A DNA stretch of 64,000 bases, from NCBI GenBank assembly GCA_964633145.1, contig CAZWFE010000006.1:10128-74127 (forward strand). The letters run 5' to 3'. This stretch comes from CAJXSD01 sp964633145. GTDB taxonomy: Bacteria > Pseudomonadota > Alphaproteobacteria > Rhodobacterales > Rhodobacteraceae. The stretch's first letter is position 1. Each line of letters starts with the position of its first letter. The notes under the pieces were generated by a model that worked only from the letters and a program-made list of their open reading frames with translations, was not told the DNA's origin and ran no database searches. This document shows, piece after piece, positions 24,216-32,484 of this stretch. The position numbers and the translations under genes were made by a program.

Positions 24216-24971
24216 TTAATTTTTATCAAACACTTCATCTGGGCTGGGGGGCGTGTTGACGTAACGGTATGTTGCCACGTCCAGCATGACATATCGTTCA
24301 ATCCCCAGATCTTGGCGATGCTGTGATGTCAGTTTGTTCAAACCGTTGCGCAATGCGGCCGCAATTGGCGTTGGGTCATAGTGCAGCGAACAGATCATCG
24401 GCAAAGCGGGCGTGGGGGTGGTGCGTCCAATTTCGCGGACCAAGTCTGCCCTAGGGTCATAGCGCTGAAACAGGCGATAGGTCTGTGCATCAACGGCGCA
24501 TACATCTGCTGTTCCATCAATCACCGCAGTGATGGAATTCAAATGGGCCCCTGTCATGCGCCCTGCGCCAAGGTGGATGCCTAGCATATTCAAGTATGTG
24601 ATCGGCCCCGCCCAGCCGGATTGTGATAACGCTTCGTTATAGGCAAAGGTGCGGCGCGACAGATCGGATATTTCGTGCAGTGGTCCGGTGTTATGCACCA
24701 AAATCACGCTGTTATAGTACCCCTTTGGACAATCGGGCAAGCCATAGTCGGGTGTACAAACATAGTTTACATCGGGCCAAAGGTAGGACCGGAATGGCAG
24801 CCCACAGGTTTGGCCCAAGACCAAATCAGGCGCGCGCCAGAATGCTGGCAAATCGGTTGGTGTGCTTAGTTCCTGGGGACCATATCCCAGTTCGGATCTG
24901 ATCTGATCCCAGAATGCGGCATGCGCTGCCCGCAATTCTGGTCGATCATACATTGGAAATCCGGCGATCAT
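24216..24971 (-). CDS. PhnD/SsuA/transferrin-like binding-protein domain without signal peptide
   Basis: A 251-residue protein resembling the phosphonate-binding PhnD fold (DLVLGQTCGLPFRSYLWPDV; GTADVCAVDAQTYRLFQRYD). No signal peptide or membrane anchor precedes the domain, and no ABC permease or ATPase is next to it, so a role as a transport receptor is doubtful; a cytosolic ligand-binding or sensor role is possible. It is last in a tight operon after the DUF1330 and TerB genes, with an ATGA overlap to the TerB stop. Confidence 0.7.
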   Translation of the reverse strand: MIAGFPMYDRPELRAAHAAFWDQIRSELGYGPQELSTPTDLPAFWRAPDLVLGQTCGLPFRSYLWPDVNYVCTPDYGLPDCPKGYYNSVILVHNTGPLHEISDLSRRTFAYNEALSQSGWAGPITYLNMLGIHLGAGRMTGAHLNSITAVIDGTADVCAVDAQTYRLFQRYDPRADLVREIGRTTPTPALPMICSLHYDPTPIAAALRNGLNKLTSQHRQDLGIERYVMLDVATYRYVNTPPSPDEVFDKN

Positions 24972-25405
24972 TTGGATTGCGCGGCGTGCCGGGCTTTGGC
25001 GCTGTCCACATCGCTGACCCCAAGCAAGCTTGAAACCATACGGATCAGGGCATCTTCGGTCGCGTCACGCTGGTCATCCGCTAGGGCCACAGACCACATT
25101 GATTGAACGATGGCTTGGCGGTCATCATAGGCGACCGCCTCTTTCAATGCGCGGGTAAAGCGGACCGTGTCTGGGGCTTCTTGCTCTAGGGTTTCGCCGT
25201 CATGGCGCAGGGCCGCCGTCGCCGCTGGATCCAGGCCATAGCGTTGGGCTAGAACCCGGTCGATTTGGGCCTGTTCTTGATCATCAAAATTTCCATCGGA
25301 TTTTGCGACCCGCACCAACAGCGCTGCCATAGCGATTTTTGCTTGGTCTTGGGGCAGGGGCGCTGGATCCGAGGCCAGAAGTGATTTTAAAAAATTTCCA
25401 AACAT
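24968..25405 (-). CDS. TerB-family protein
   Basis: A 145-residue helical protein with a TerB domain: AALLVRVAKSDGNFDDQEQA, then YDDRQAIVQSMWSVALADDQ and AEDALIRMVSSLLGVSD. The DGNFDDQE acidic turn is the metal-binding-like signature of the family. TerB-domain proteins are tied to tellurite resistance and membrane stress, but isolated copies such as this are of unknown function. The start overlaps the DUF1330 stop by 1 bp (TAATG). Confidence 0.8.
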   Translation of the reverse strand: MFGNFLKSLLASDPAPLPQDQAKIAMAALLVRVAKSDGNFDDQEQAQIDRVLAQRYGLDPAATAALRHDGETLEQEAPDTVRFTRALKEAVAYDDRQAIVQSMWSVALADDQRDATEDALIRMVSSLLGVSDVDSAKARHAAQSK

Positions 25406-25698
25406 TAGGCATCGTATCCTTCGACAATTACCAAATCACCCACCGATATATCACGACGCAGTGACAAGGCATGTTGGTATTCGGGGCTATGGTAGCAGGC
25501 TTGTGCTGTTTCCAAATCGGGGAATTCAATCACAACAGTACGATCACGCATGCTGCCTTCTTGAATGGTTTGTGCGCCGCCGCGGACAATAAATTTTGCG
25601 CCATATTTGGCAAAGGCGATGGCATTTGCCGCCTTGTATTGTTCGTACTGCGCAGGGTCGTCGACGGTGACATGCGCCACCCAATATGCTTTGGCCAT
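25405..25698 (-). CDS. DUF1330 (dimeric alpha/beta-barrel) protein
   Basis: A 97-residue DUF1330 protein with the usual opening KAYWVAHVTVDDPAQYEQY, the middle GAKFIVRGGAQTIQEG and VVIEFPDLETAQACYHSPEY. The family has a ferredoxin-like fold and unknown activity. The ATG follows AAAAAGGATCC. It heads the three-gene operon with TerB and the PhnD-like protein. Confidence 0.87.
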   Translation of the reverse strand: MAKAYWVAHVTVDDPAQYEQYKAANAIAFAKYGAKFIVRGGAQTIQEGSMRDRTVVIEFPDLETAQACYHSPEYQHALSLRRDISVGDLVIVEGYDA

Positions 25699-25773
25699 GT
25701 TGGATCCTTTTTTCTAGGGACATTAGCGATTTATGGCCCAAAAACAAGGGGTGCGCATGGCACGCCAAGCAGA

Positions 25774-26139
25774 TCAAATGCGTTCGACCTGACCACCATG
25801 TGCAACAACCTTGTCAAAACCACCGATGTTTTGGACAGTTGTAAATCCCAGCTTTTTCAATACGCGCGTGGCCATATGGCTGCGTGCGCCTGATGCGCAA
25901 TAAATTGCAATCGGACGGTCCGCAGTTAAATCCTGATCGAAATCTGGAAACCGTCGATCAGCGATGTTTGCAAGCTGCATCAATGGAATATGTTTTGCGC
26001 CCTTAATTTTACCAGACGCCTTAACTTCGGTGATGTCACGTACATCAATTAGGGTTGTCTGCCCTTGGGCCGCATCGGCCAGTATGTCAGCGACAGTGGG
26101 CGCGTTTTTTGATTTGAATAATCCAAACATGGTCGTCAT
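25774..26139 (-). CDS. Rhodanese-like single-domain protein
   Basis: A single rhodanese domain of about 118-121 residues. The active-site loop is CASGARSHMA, with the catalytic cysteine at its start (residue ~83), and LIDVRDITEVKASGKIKGAK is the family's first block. It may shuttle sulfur or act in stress defence. Two starts are possible, ATG 26139 (MTTMFG) or ATG 26130 (MFGLFKSKN). Confidence 0.85.
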   Translation of the reverse strand: MTTMFGLFKSKNAPTVADILADAAQGQTTLIDVRDITEVKASGKIKGAKHIPLMQLANIADRRFPDFDQDLTADRPIAIYCASGARSHMATRVLKKLGFTTVQNIGGFDKVVAHGGQVERI

Positions 26140-26217
26140 CCTTTGTTGTCAGATGTCTACCACAAACATATTCAATAATCAATATGTGAAATTTGATTAA
26201 CACGTCGCGCAGGTGCG

Positions 26218-26997
26218 TTACGTTAACTGCCTGAATTTGCTGTCTAAATGATCCAGGCAGTCTGACAACCCATAGGGTGGGTTAAGGCAAAATAACCCAG
26301 ACCCTATCATACGATGCCCTTCGCGGGCGGGGGGGAATGTCACACGATGGTCCATTGCGTCAGGGAATTGTTCAATCAGTGGACCGATCATCGCGTCATG
26401 GGGCCGATCTGCCAAGATTGGGTACCATAAAAAAATTATGCCGACATTCCATTTTTTAGCGATGTTACTGATAAAGGTTGGGATCATCACATAATCAGTT
26501 TTTATTTCATATGACGGATCAATCACCATTAACCCACGGCGCGGTGTGGGCGGGGTGATGGATTGTGCCATGGCAAATCCATCTTGCTGGTAAATATTGG
26601 CCCCCATTATGGCCAATTCAAGCGCGTGTTTTTCCTGTGGGTGCAATTCGGCCAGATGAACAGTGTCGGTTGCGCGCAACAGCAACTTGGCCAACATGGG
26701 CGACCCAGGATAGGCCGTGGGCCCGTGGATGCTGCGTGCTTTGTTCAACGCGCGCATGTATGGGTGTTGCGGGTCAAACCATTTCTGATCCAACGCCTTG
26801 GCAATCCCTTGGACGGCTTCGCCGGTTTTGACAGCGGCATCATCCGACAAATCGTATAACGCGCGGCCCGCATGCGTTTCGATATAGCTGACGGGTTTAT
26901 CTTTTCGCGTCAGATACTCTAGGATCCAAGACAATGCCGCATGTTTGTGGACATCGGCCAGATTGCCTGCGTGATAGATGTGTTGATACGACAGCAT
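26218..26997 (-). CDS. rlmJ: 23S rRNA (adenine-N6)-methyltransferase RlmJ
   Basis: A 259-residue SAM-dependent methyltransferase that N6-methylates A2030 of 23S rRNA. The characteristic start MLSYQHIYHAGNLADVHKH, ETHAGRALYDL, the catalytic DPSY block (LMVIDPSYEIKTDY) and the C-terminal GSGLFCLNPPYG are present. It sits 17 bp downstream of pyrG on the same strand. Family once called DUF519/ComJ. Confidence 0.92.
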   Translation of the reverse strand: MLSYQHIYHAGNLADVHKHAALSWILEYLTRKDKPVSYIETHAGRALYDLSDDAAVKTGEAVQGIAKALDQKWFDPQHPYMRALNKARSIHGPTAYPGSPMLAKLLLRATDTVHLAELHPQEKHALELAIMGANIYQQDGFAMAQSITPPTPRRGLMVIDPSYEIKTDYVMIPTFISNIAKKWNVGIIFLWYPILADRPHDAMIGPLIEQFPDAMDHRVTFPPAREGHRMIGSGLFCLNPPYGLSDCLDHLDSKFRQLT

Positions 26998-27014
26998 GTC
27001 TGGGATCGCGCAGG

Positions 27015-28658
27015 TCAGACCAGGCGCGATTCCTCTTTTGCGGCGCGGACGAAATCTTTGAACAGGGGATGCGGGTCAAAGGGTTTTGATTTCAGTTCTG
27101 GATGGAACTGAACCCCAATGAACCAAGGATGATCTGCCCATTCAACAATTTCTGGCAAACGGCCATCTGGGGACATGCCCGTAAATTTCAGGCCAGCCTG
27201 TTCCAATTGCTCGCGGTATTTCACGGCGACTTCGTACCGGTGGCGGTGGCGTTCTTCGATATCGCAGGTGCCGTAAACCTTTGCCACGCGCGAATCCGCA
27301 TCAAGGGTCGCAGAATAGGCGCCCAAACGCATGGTGCCGCCTTTGTCGTCACCAACAGAGCGTTCAACAGTTTGATTGCCTTGGACCCATTCTTTCAAAT
27401 GGTATACCACGGGCTCAAAGCGTTTTTTGCCGGCTTCGTGGTCGAATTCTTCGGATCCTGCGGTTTCCAGACCAGCGACATTGCGCGCCGCCTCGATCAC
27501 GGCCATTTGCATGCCCAAACAGATGCCCAGATAGGGCACTTTGTGTTCGCGGGCGAATTGGGCCGCCTTGATTTTGCCCTCGGTTCCGCGTTCGCCAAAA
27601 CCGCCTGGGACCAAGATGGCATCAAAACCATGCAGATGCGCGGTTGGGTCTGATTCGTCGAACACTTCTGCGTCGACCCATTTAACATTGACCTTAACGC
27701 GGTTGGCCATGCCGCCATGTGTCAATGCTTCAGCGATGGATTTATAGGCATCCTCAAGCTGGGTGTATTTGCCAACAATGGCAACATTCACTTCGCCTTC
27801 TGGGTTGTAAATGCGATCTGCCACATCTTCCCAACGTGACAAGTCAGGTTTGGGCGCCGGTGCAATGCCAAAGGCGTCTAGCACAGCCTGATCCAATCCT
27901 TCGCGGTGATAGGCCAAGGGGGCCTCATAGATGGATTTCAAATCTTTGGCTGCAATGACGCTGTCGGGGCGCACGTTACAGAACAACGCAAGTTTTTCAC
28001 GCTCTTTCGCGGGGATGTCCCCTTCTGAGCGACAGACCAGAATATCAGGTGCGATACCGATGGACCGCAGTTCCTTGACGCTGTGCTGGGTCGGTTTTGT
28101 TTTCAATTCGCCCGAGGCTTTGACAAAGGGCAGCAGGGTCAAATGCATGAAAATGCACTGGCCGCGTGGCTTATCTTGGGAAAATTGGCGGATCGCTTCG
28201 AAAAATGGCAATCCTTCGATGTCGCCGACGGTGCCGCCAATTTCACACAACATGAAATCAACTTCGTCTTCGCCGATACTTAGGAAATCTTTAATTTCGT
28301 TTGTGACATGGGGGATCACCTGAATCGTTTTGCCCAAATAATCGCCGCGGCGCTCTTTTTCCAAAACGGTGGAATAAATACGACCAGAGGAAACAGAATC
28401 AGTGGTGCGTGCTGCAACACCGGTGAACCGTTCGTAATGGCCCAAATCCAAATCGGTTTCTGCACCATCGTCGGTTACAAAAACTTCGCCATGTTCAAAC
28501 GGCGACATTGTACCGGGATCAACGTTTAGATAGGGGTCCAATTTTCGCAGGCGCACGCTATAACCGCGGGCTTGCAACAATGCGCCCAACGCGGCCGAGG
28601 CCAATCCTTTACCCAAGGATGAAACGACACCACCTGTGATGAAAATGTATCTAGCCAT
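27015..28658 (-). CDS. pyrG: CTP synthase
   Basis: A 547-residue CTP synthase, which aminates UTP with glutamine-derived ammonia. The N-terminal synthetase domain starts RYIFITGGVVSSLGKGLASA and has the P-loop SLGKG; CEIGGTVGDIE follows. The C-terminal glutamine amidotransferase domain carries the nucleophile in LGICLGMQMAVIEAARN and His/Glu in GVQFHPELKSKP. Length and order are standard. The leader between secG and pyrG contains competing inverted repeats and a terminator-like stem with seven T (separate entry). secG-pyrG order is common in alphaproteobacteria. Confidence 0.96.
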   Translation of the reverse strand: MARYIFITGGVVSSLGKGLASAALGALLQARGYSVRLRKLDPYLNVDPGTMSPFEHGEVFVTDDGAETDLDLGHYERFTGVAARTTDSVSSGRIYSTVLEKERRGDYLGKTIQVIPHVTNEIKDFLSIGEDEVDFMLCEIGGTVGDIEGLPFFEAIRQFSQDKPRGQCIFMHLTLLPFVKASGELKTKPTQHSVKELRSIGIAPDILVCRSEGDIPAKEREKLALFCNVRPDSVIAAKDLKSIYEAPLAYHREGLDQAVLDAFGIAPAPKPDLSRWEDVADRIYNPEGEVNVAIVGKYTQLEDAYKSIAEALTHGGMANRVKVNVKWVDAEVFDESDPTAHLHGFDAILVPGGFGERGTEGKIKAAQFAREHKVPYLGICLGMQMAVIEAARNVAGLETAGSEEFDHEAGKKRFEPVVYHLKEWVQGNQTVERSVGDDKGGTMRLGAYSATLDADSRVAKVYGTCDIEERHRHRYEVAVKYREQLEQAGLKFTGMSPDGRLPEIVEWADHPWFIGVQFHPELKSKPFDPHPLFKDFVRAAKEESRLV

Positions 28659-28688
28659 GTATTAGGCGCTCCCGTGAATTGGCTGGGC

Positions 28689-28742
28689 AAATCCCAAAAA
28701 AACGATCCCACCGCGAAAAATTTTCGCAGTATCACGGGATTT
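28689..28742 (-). promoter_or_regulatory. pyrG leader with terminator and alternative pairing
   Basis: Read on the minus strand: AAATCCC (28742-28736), a stem GCGAAAA/TTTTCGC (28727-28713), GGGAT (28709-28705), CG and seven T (28702-28696), then GGGATTT (28695-28689). ATCCC can pair with GGGAT to make a terminator, or AAATCCC with the downstream GGGATTT instead. It may simply be the secG terminator, or an attenuator for pyrG. Confidence 0.5.
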
Positions 28743-28776
28743 AAGTCATAAAGGATTCGCAAAATTTTTGCAATAA

Positions 28777-28805
28777 GACCGCAACATAATGTTGCGATCT
28801 TTTTT
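28777..28805 (+). terminator. Hairpin with T-run pointing away from pyrG
   Basis: GACCGCAACAT (28777-28787) pairs with ATGTTGCGATC (28789-28799) with one mismatch, and TTTTTT follows on the plus strand. Both neighbouring genes read the other way, so on this strand it could only stop an antisense transcript; on the minus strand it lacks a good T-run. Confidence 0.45.
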
Positions 28806-28825
28806 CACACATCAATAGATTGTGG

Positions 28826-29182
28826 TTAGTCTGCGCTCGGCACCAATGGTGCAGTGTCGCCAAGTGTTGGCGGTAGCAGATCATCTACATTCGGCAACTC
28901 AGGCGCTGTGCTGGATGCCGGTTCGCTGACGCCCAAACGGTCAAAGATTGACGAACCTGCTGATTTTTCAGCAGCAATCACTGTCAGTGACAATGACGTG
29001 ATGATGAAACCAATCGCCAAAATCCATGTCATTTTTGTCAGCGCGGTTGCTGCGGCGCGGCCGGACATTGCATCGCCGCCGCTGCCCATTCCCAAACCGC
29101 CGCCTTCGGATCGTTGCAACAATACGATGCCAACCAAGGACAATGCCAAGATCAGGTGAATGGTAAGTACGACGTTTTCCAT
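28826..29182 (-). CDS. secG: Preprotein translocase subunit SecG
   Basis: A 118-residue SecG, the small accessory subunit of the SecYEG channel. Two transmembrane helices (residues ~3-22 and ~52-72) flank the conserved VLLQRSEGGGLGMGSGG loop, and AMSGRAAATALTKMTWILA follows. The C-terminal 40 residues are low complexity (P, S, E, L). It lies upstream of pyrG on the same strand and divergent from purA. Confidence 0.93.
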   Translation of the reverse strand: MENVVLTIHLILALSLVGIVLLQRSEGGGLGMGSGGDAMSGRAAATALTKMTWILAIGFIITSLSLTVIAAEKSAGSSIFDRLGVSEPASSTAPELPNVDDLLPPTLGDTAPLVPSAD

Positions 29183-29384
29183 AGGGCCCCGCGGTTTTCG
29201 AAATTATCGGCTGCTAGATATGCAAGATTTCGCTTGGGGGCAAGGGTGAATTGTGAACCGGCACAAATCTGTCATATGTGGTTTTTTTGATCATTGTGTC
29301 ACATATCCCAGATTCATGGTTCCATTTGTTGTAAACCCCCGCTATATCGACGCGGGTTTGATTGCATCTTAGAAAGGTCCAGAT

Positions 29385-30677
29385 ATGGCAAACGTGGTTG
29401 TTGTCGGCGCTCAGTGGGGCGATGAAGGCAAAGGCAAAATCGTCGATTGGCTCAGCGAACGCGCGGACGTTGTTGCCCGTTTCCAAGGGGGCCACAATGC
29501 AGGTCACACATTGGTAATCGATGGTAAGGTGTATAAATTGCACGTTCTACCATCTGGTGTTGTGCGCGGTGGAAAGCTGTCTGTAATTGGCAACGGCGTT
29601 GTTTTGGACCCATGGCATTTGATCAAAGAAATCGAGACACTGCGCGCGCAGGATGTCGAAATTTCCCCTGAAACATTGATGATTGCGGAAAACACGCCAT
29701 TGATTTTGCCCGTTCACGGCGAATTGGACCGCGCCCGCGAAGAACAAAATTCTGTTGCTAAAATCGGCACCACAGGCCGCGGCATTGGCCCCGCCTATGA
29801 AGATAAAGTGGGCCGCCGTGTCATTCGCGTGGCCGATTTGGCGGATTTGGCGACATTGCAAACCCGTGTGGATCGCATGCTGGCACACCATAACCCACTG
29901 CGCCGTGGTTTGGGCATGGTCGAAATAGACCGCGATGATCTGGTCAAACAATTGCAAGAGATCGCACCCGAGGTTCTGAAATACGCAGCCCCCGTGTGGA
30001 AAGTTTTGAACGAAAAACGCAAAGCCGGCAAACGCATCCTGTTCGAAGGCGCCCAGGGCGCGTTGTTGGACGTGGATTTTGGCACATATCCGTTTGTAAC
30101 GTCATCGAACGTCATCGCAGGTCAGGCCGCTACAGGCACAGGAATTGGCCCAAATGGCATCGATTTTGTTTTGGGCATTGTCAAAGCATACACCACCCGC
30201 GTGGGCGAAGGTCCATTCCCAACCGAATTGTTCGATGACGATGGTGATCGCTTGGGGACCCGCGGCCATGAATTCGGCACCACAACCGGCCGCAAACGCC
30301 GCTGTGGTTGGTTTGATGCCTGTTTGGTGCGCCAGACCTGTGCCACATCAGGGGTCACAGGCATTTCATTGACAAAACTGGACGTTCTGGATGGGTTTGA
30401 AACCCTGAAAATTTGCGTGGGTTATGAATTGGACGGCAAACGCATGGATTATCTGCCAACGGCTGCCGATGAACAAGCCCGCTGCAAACCCATCTATGAA
30501 GAAATGCCAGGCTGGAGCGAAAGCACCGAAGGCGCGCGCAGCTGGGCAGATTTGCCAGCAAACGCCATCAAATACGTGCGCCGCGTCGAAGAGTTGATTG
30601 AATGCCCAGTTGCGCTACTTTCAACCTCACCCGAACGCGAAGACACAATTTTGGTAACGGACCCATTCCAAGACTAA
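29385..30677 (+). CDS. purA: Adenylosuccinate synthase
   Basis: A 430-residue PurA that joins aspartate to IMP using GTP in AMP synthesis. The N-terminal GAQWGDEGKGKIVDWLS (residues 8-24) carries the P-loop and the catalytic Asp; GHNAGHTLV and VGEGPFPTEL-type blocks follow, and TTTGRKRRCGWFD near residue 300 is signature. The start follows AGAAAGG. The leader has a CCCGC/GCGGG hairpin at about 29335-29355. The stop shares one base with the DUF2842 start. Confidence 0.96.
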   Translation: MANVVVVGAQWGDEGKGKIVDWLSERADVVARFQGGHNAGHTLVIDGKVYKLHVLPSGVVRGGKLSVIGNGVVLDPWHLIKEIETLRAQDVEISPETLMIAENTPLILPVHGELDRAREEQNSVAKIGTTGRGIGPAYEDKVGRRVIRVADLADLATLQTRVDRMLAHHNPLRRGLGMVEIDRDDLVKQLQEIAPEVLKYAAPVWKVLNEKRKAGKRILFEGAQGALLDVDFGTYPFVTSSNVIAGQAATGTGIGPNGIDFVLGIVKAYTTRVGEGPFPTELFDDDGDRLGTRGHEFGTTTGRKRRCGWFDACLVRQTCATSGVTGISLTKLDVLDGFETLKICVGYELDGKRMDYLPTAADEQARCKPIYEEMPGWSESTEGARSWADLPANAIKYVRRVEELIECPVALLSTSPEREDTILVTDPFQD

Positions 30678-30907
30678 TGGCACTGAGTTATAAATCCCGT
30701 CGCAGATGGTCGTTGATCATTTTGCTGGTTGGCTTGCCGCTGTATATTGTGGCGGCGGTCAACATCGTGTCGTGGTTTGATCGTCCGCCGATTTGGGTGG
30801 AATTCGCGATCTATGTCGCGCTGGGCTTTGTGTGGGTGCTGCCGTTCAAGTTTGTGTTCAAGGGCGTAGGGCAGGCTGACCCTGACGCGGATCAGTCCGA
30901 CGAATAA
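30677..30907 (+). CDS. DUF2842 small membrane protein
   Basis: A 76-residue membrane protein with two transmembrane helices (LIILLVGLPLYIVAAVNIV and FAIYVALGFVWVLPFKFVF) separated by a short WFDRPPIW loop, ending in an acidic tail. This matches DUF2842, found next to purA in Rhodobacterales. Its ATG overlaps the purA stop (TAATG), so translation is coupled. A longer upstream in-frame start lies inside purA and is not needed. Function unknown. Confidence 0.85.
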   Translation: MALSYKSRRRWSLIILLVGLPLYIVAAVNIVSWFDRPPIWVEFAIYVALGFVWVLPFKFVFKGVGQADPDADQSDE

Positions 30908-30916
30908 TTTTTCTTT

Positions 30917-30968
30917 GTCCCCTGTGAATTTGCCTGCTACTGCTTGTGCAAAATGGCGAACAGGGGAC
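30917..30968 (+). promoter_or_regulatory. Inverted repeat whose 3' arm contains the betC RBS
   Basis: GTCCCCTGT (30917-30925) is perfectly complementary to ACAGGGGAC (30960-30968). The 3' arm carries the AGGGGA ribosome-binding site, five bases before the betC ATG at 30973. Loop length is 34 bases. It could be a protein operator or an RNA stem that restricts betC translation. Confidence 0.45.
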
Positions 30969-30972
30969 CAAG

Positions 30973-32484
30973 ATGACACAGCAGCCAAACATTCTAATCA
31001 TAATGGTGGATCAGTTAAACGGAACGCTGTTTCCCGATGGTCCCGCTGATTTTTTGCATGCACCGCATTTGAAAAAATTGGCGGCGCGTTCGACGCGATT
31101 TGCCAATGCCTATACTGCCAGCCCGCTGTGCGCGCCGGGGCGTGCGGCTTTTATGTCGGGGCAGTTGCCATCGCAAAATGGGGTCTATGATAATGCGGCA
31201 GAATTTGCGTCATCGATCCCGACCTATGCCCATCATTTGCGCCGCGCAGGGTATTATACCTGTTTGTCGGGTAAAATGCATTTTGTGGGTCCCGATCAGC
31301 TGCATGGGTTCGAAGACCGCTTAACAACCGATATTTATCCCGCTGATTTCGGCTGGACGCCGGATTATCGCAAACCAGGCGAACGCATTGATTGGTGGTA
31401 TCACAATATGGGGTCTGTGACGGGGGCAGGGGTTGCCGAAATCACCAACCAAATGGAATACGACGACGAAGTGGCCTATCACGCGACGCGCAAATTATAT
31501 GATCTGGCCCGTGGTGGGGATGATCGCCCCTGGTGCATGACCGTCAGTTTTACCCACCCGCATGATCCCTATGTGGCGCGGAAAAAATATTGGGATCTAT
31601 ACCAAGATTGCGACCATCTGATGCCAAGCGTCGGGCCAATCCCGTATGAGGACCAAGACACCCATTCAAAACGCATTTTCGATGCAAATGATTGGCGCAG
31701 TTATGATTTGACCGACGATATGGTTCAACGCTCGCGCCGCGCCTACTTTGCCAACATCAGCTATCTGGATGATAAGGTGGGCGAATTGCTGGAAGTGTTG
31801 GACAGCACACGCCAAGAGGCGATAATTCTGTTCGTATCCGACCACGGCGATATGCTGGGCGAACGGGGACTGTGGTTCAAAATGTCATTTTTCGAAGGCT
31901 CGGCACGTGTGCCCATGATGATTGCGGCCCCGCAAATGGCGGCTGGTCTGGTCAGCGATCCGGTGTCAAATATCGATGTGTGCCCCACGCTGTGCGATTT
32001 GGCGGGGGTGTCGATGGCGGATGTGATGCCATGGACCACAGGGCAAAGTTTGGTGCCATTGGGGCAGGGCGTGGCGCGCGAAACACCCGTGGCCATGGAA
32101 TACGCGGCCGAAGGATCCTATGCGCCAATGGTCTGCCTGCGTCAGGGGGATTGGAAATATACCCGCTGCGCGCTGGATCCTGAACAGTTGTTCCATGTGA
32201 CCCGCGATCCAAACGAATTGGAAAATTTGGCAGGTGATCCTGAATATGCAGATGTTTTGGCTGATTTTCGGGCACAGGCAGATGCGCGATGGGATTTGGA
32301 CCGGTTTGACGCAGATGTGCGCCAATCTCAGGCCAAACGCTGGGTCGTCTATGAGGCATTGCGGCAGGGCGGCTATTACCCGTGGGATTATCAGCCCCTG
32401 CAGAAAGCGTCAGAGCGGTATATGCGCAACCATATGGATTTGAACGTGCTTGAGGAAAGCCAGCGTTATCCGCGTGGTGAATGA
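30973..32484 (+). CDS. betC: Choline-sulfatase
   Basis: A 503-residue type-I sulfatase that releases choline from choline-O-sulfate. The formylglycine-forming motif C-A-P-G-R begins at Cys53 (SPLCAPGRAAFMSGQLPSQN); the metal ligands are near NILIIMVDQLNGTLF and VSDHGDMLGERGLWFK. The choline-sulfatase C-terminal extension is present (PWDYQPLQKASERYMRNHMD). ATG 30973 (MTQQPNI) has AGGGGA before it, whereas the ORF's first ATG lies upstream of that ribosome-binding site. It converges with betI, overlapping by 19 bp. With betA and betI it routes choline sulfate to glycine betaine. Confidence 0.95.
   Translation: MTQQPNILIIMVDQLNGTLFPDGPADFLHAPHLKKLAARSTRFANAYTASPLCAPGRAAFMSGQLPSQNGVYDNAAEFASSIPTYAHHLRRAGYYTCLSGKMHFVGPDQLHGFEDRLTTDIYPADFGWTPDYRKPGERIDWWYHNMGSVTGAGVAEITNQMEYDDEVAYHATRKLYDLARGGDDRPWCMTVSFTHPHDPYVARKKYWDLYQDCDHLMPSVGPIPYEDQDTHSKRIFDANDWRSYDLTDDMVQRSRRAYFANISYLDDKVGELLEVLDSTRQEAIILFVSDHGDMLGERGLWFKMSFFEGSARVPMMIAAPQMAAGLVSDPVSNIDVCPTLCDLAGVSMADVMPWTTGQSLVPLGQGVARETPVAMEYAAEGSYAPMVCLRQGDWKYTRCALDPEQLFHVTRDPNELENLAGDPEYADVLADFRAQADARWDLDRFDADVRQSQAKRWVVYEALRQGGYYPWDYQPLQKASERYMRNHMDLNVLEESQRYPRGE

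Noticed and set aside
27102..27653. 183-codon ORF antisense to pyrG
   Set aside because: Shadow of a fully conserved CTP synthase frame; no ribosome-binding site.
30602..30676. Upstream in-frame extension of DUF2842 inside purA
   Set aside because: The TAATG overlap gives a normal family-length protein; the extension has no conserved residues.
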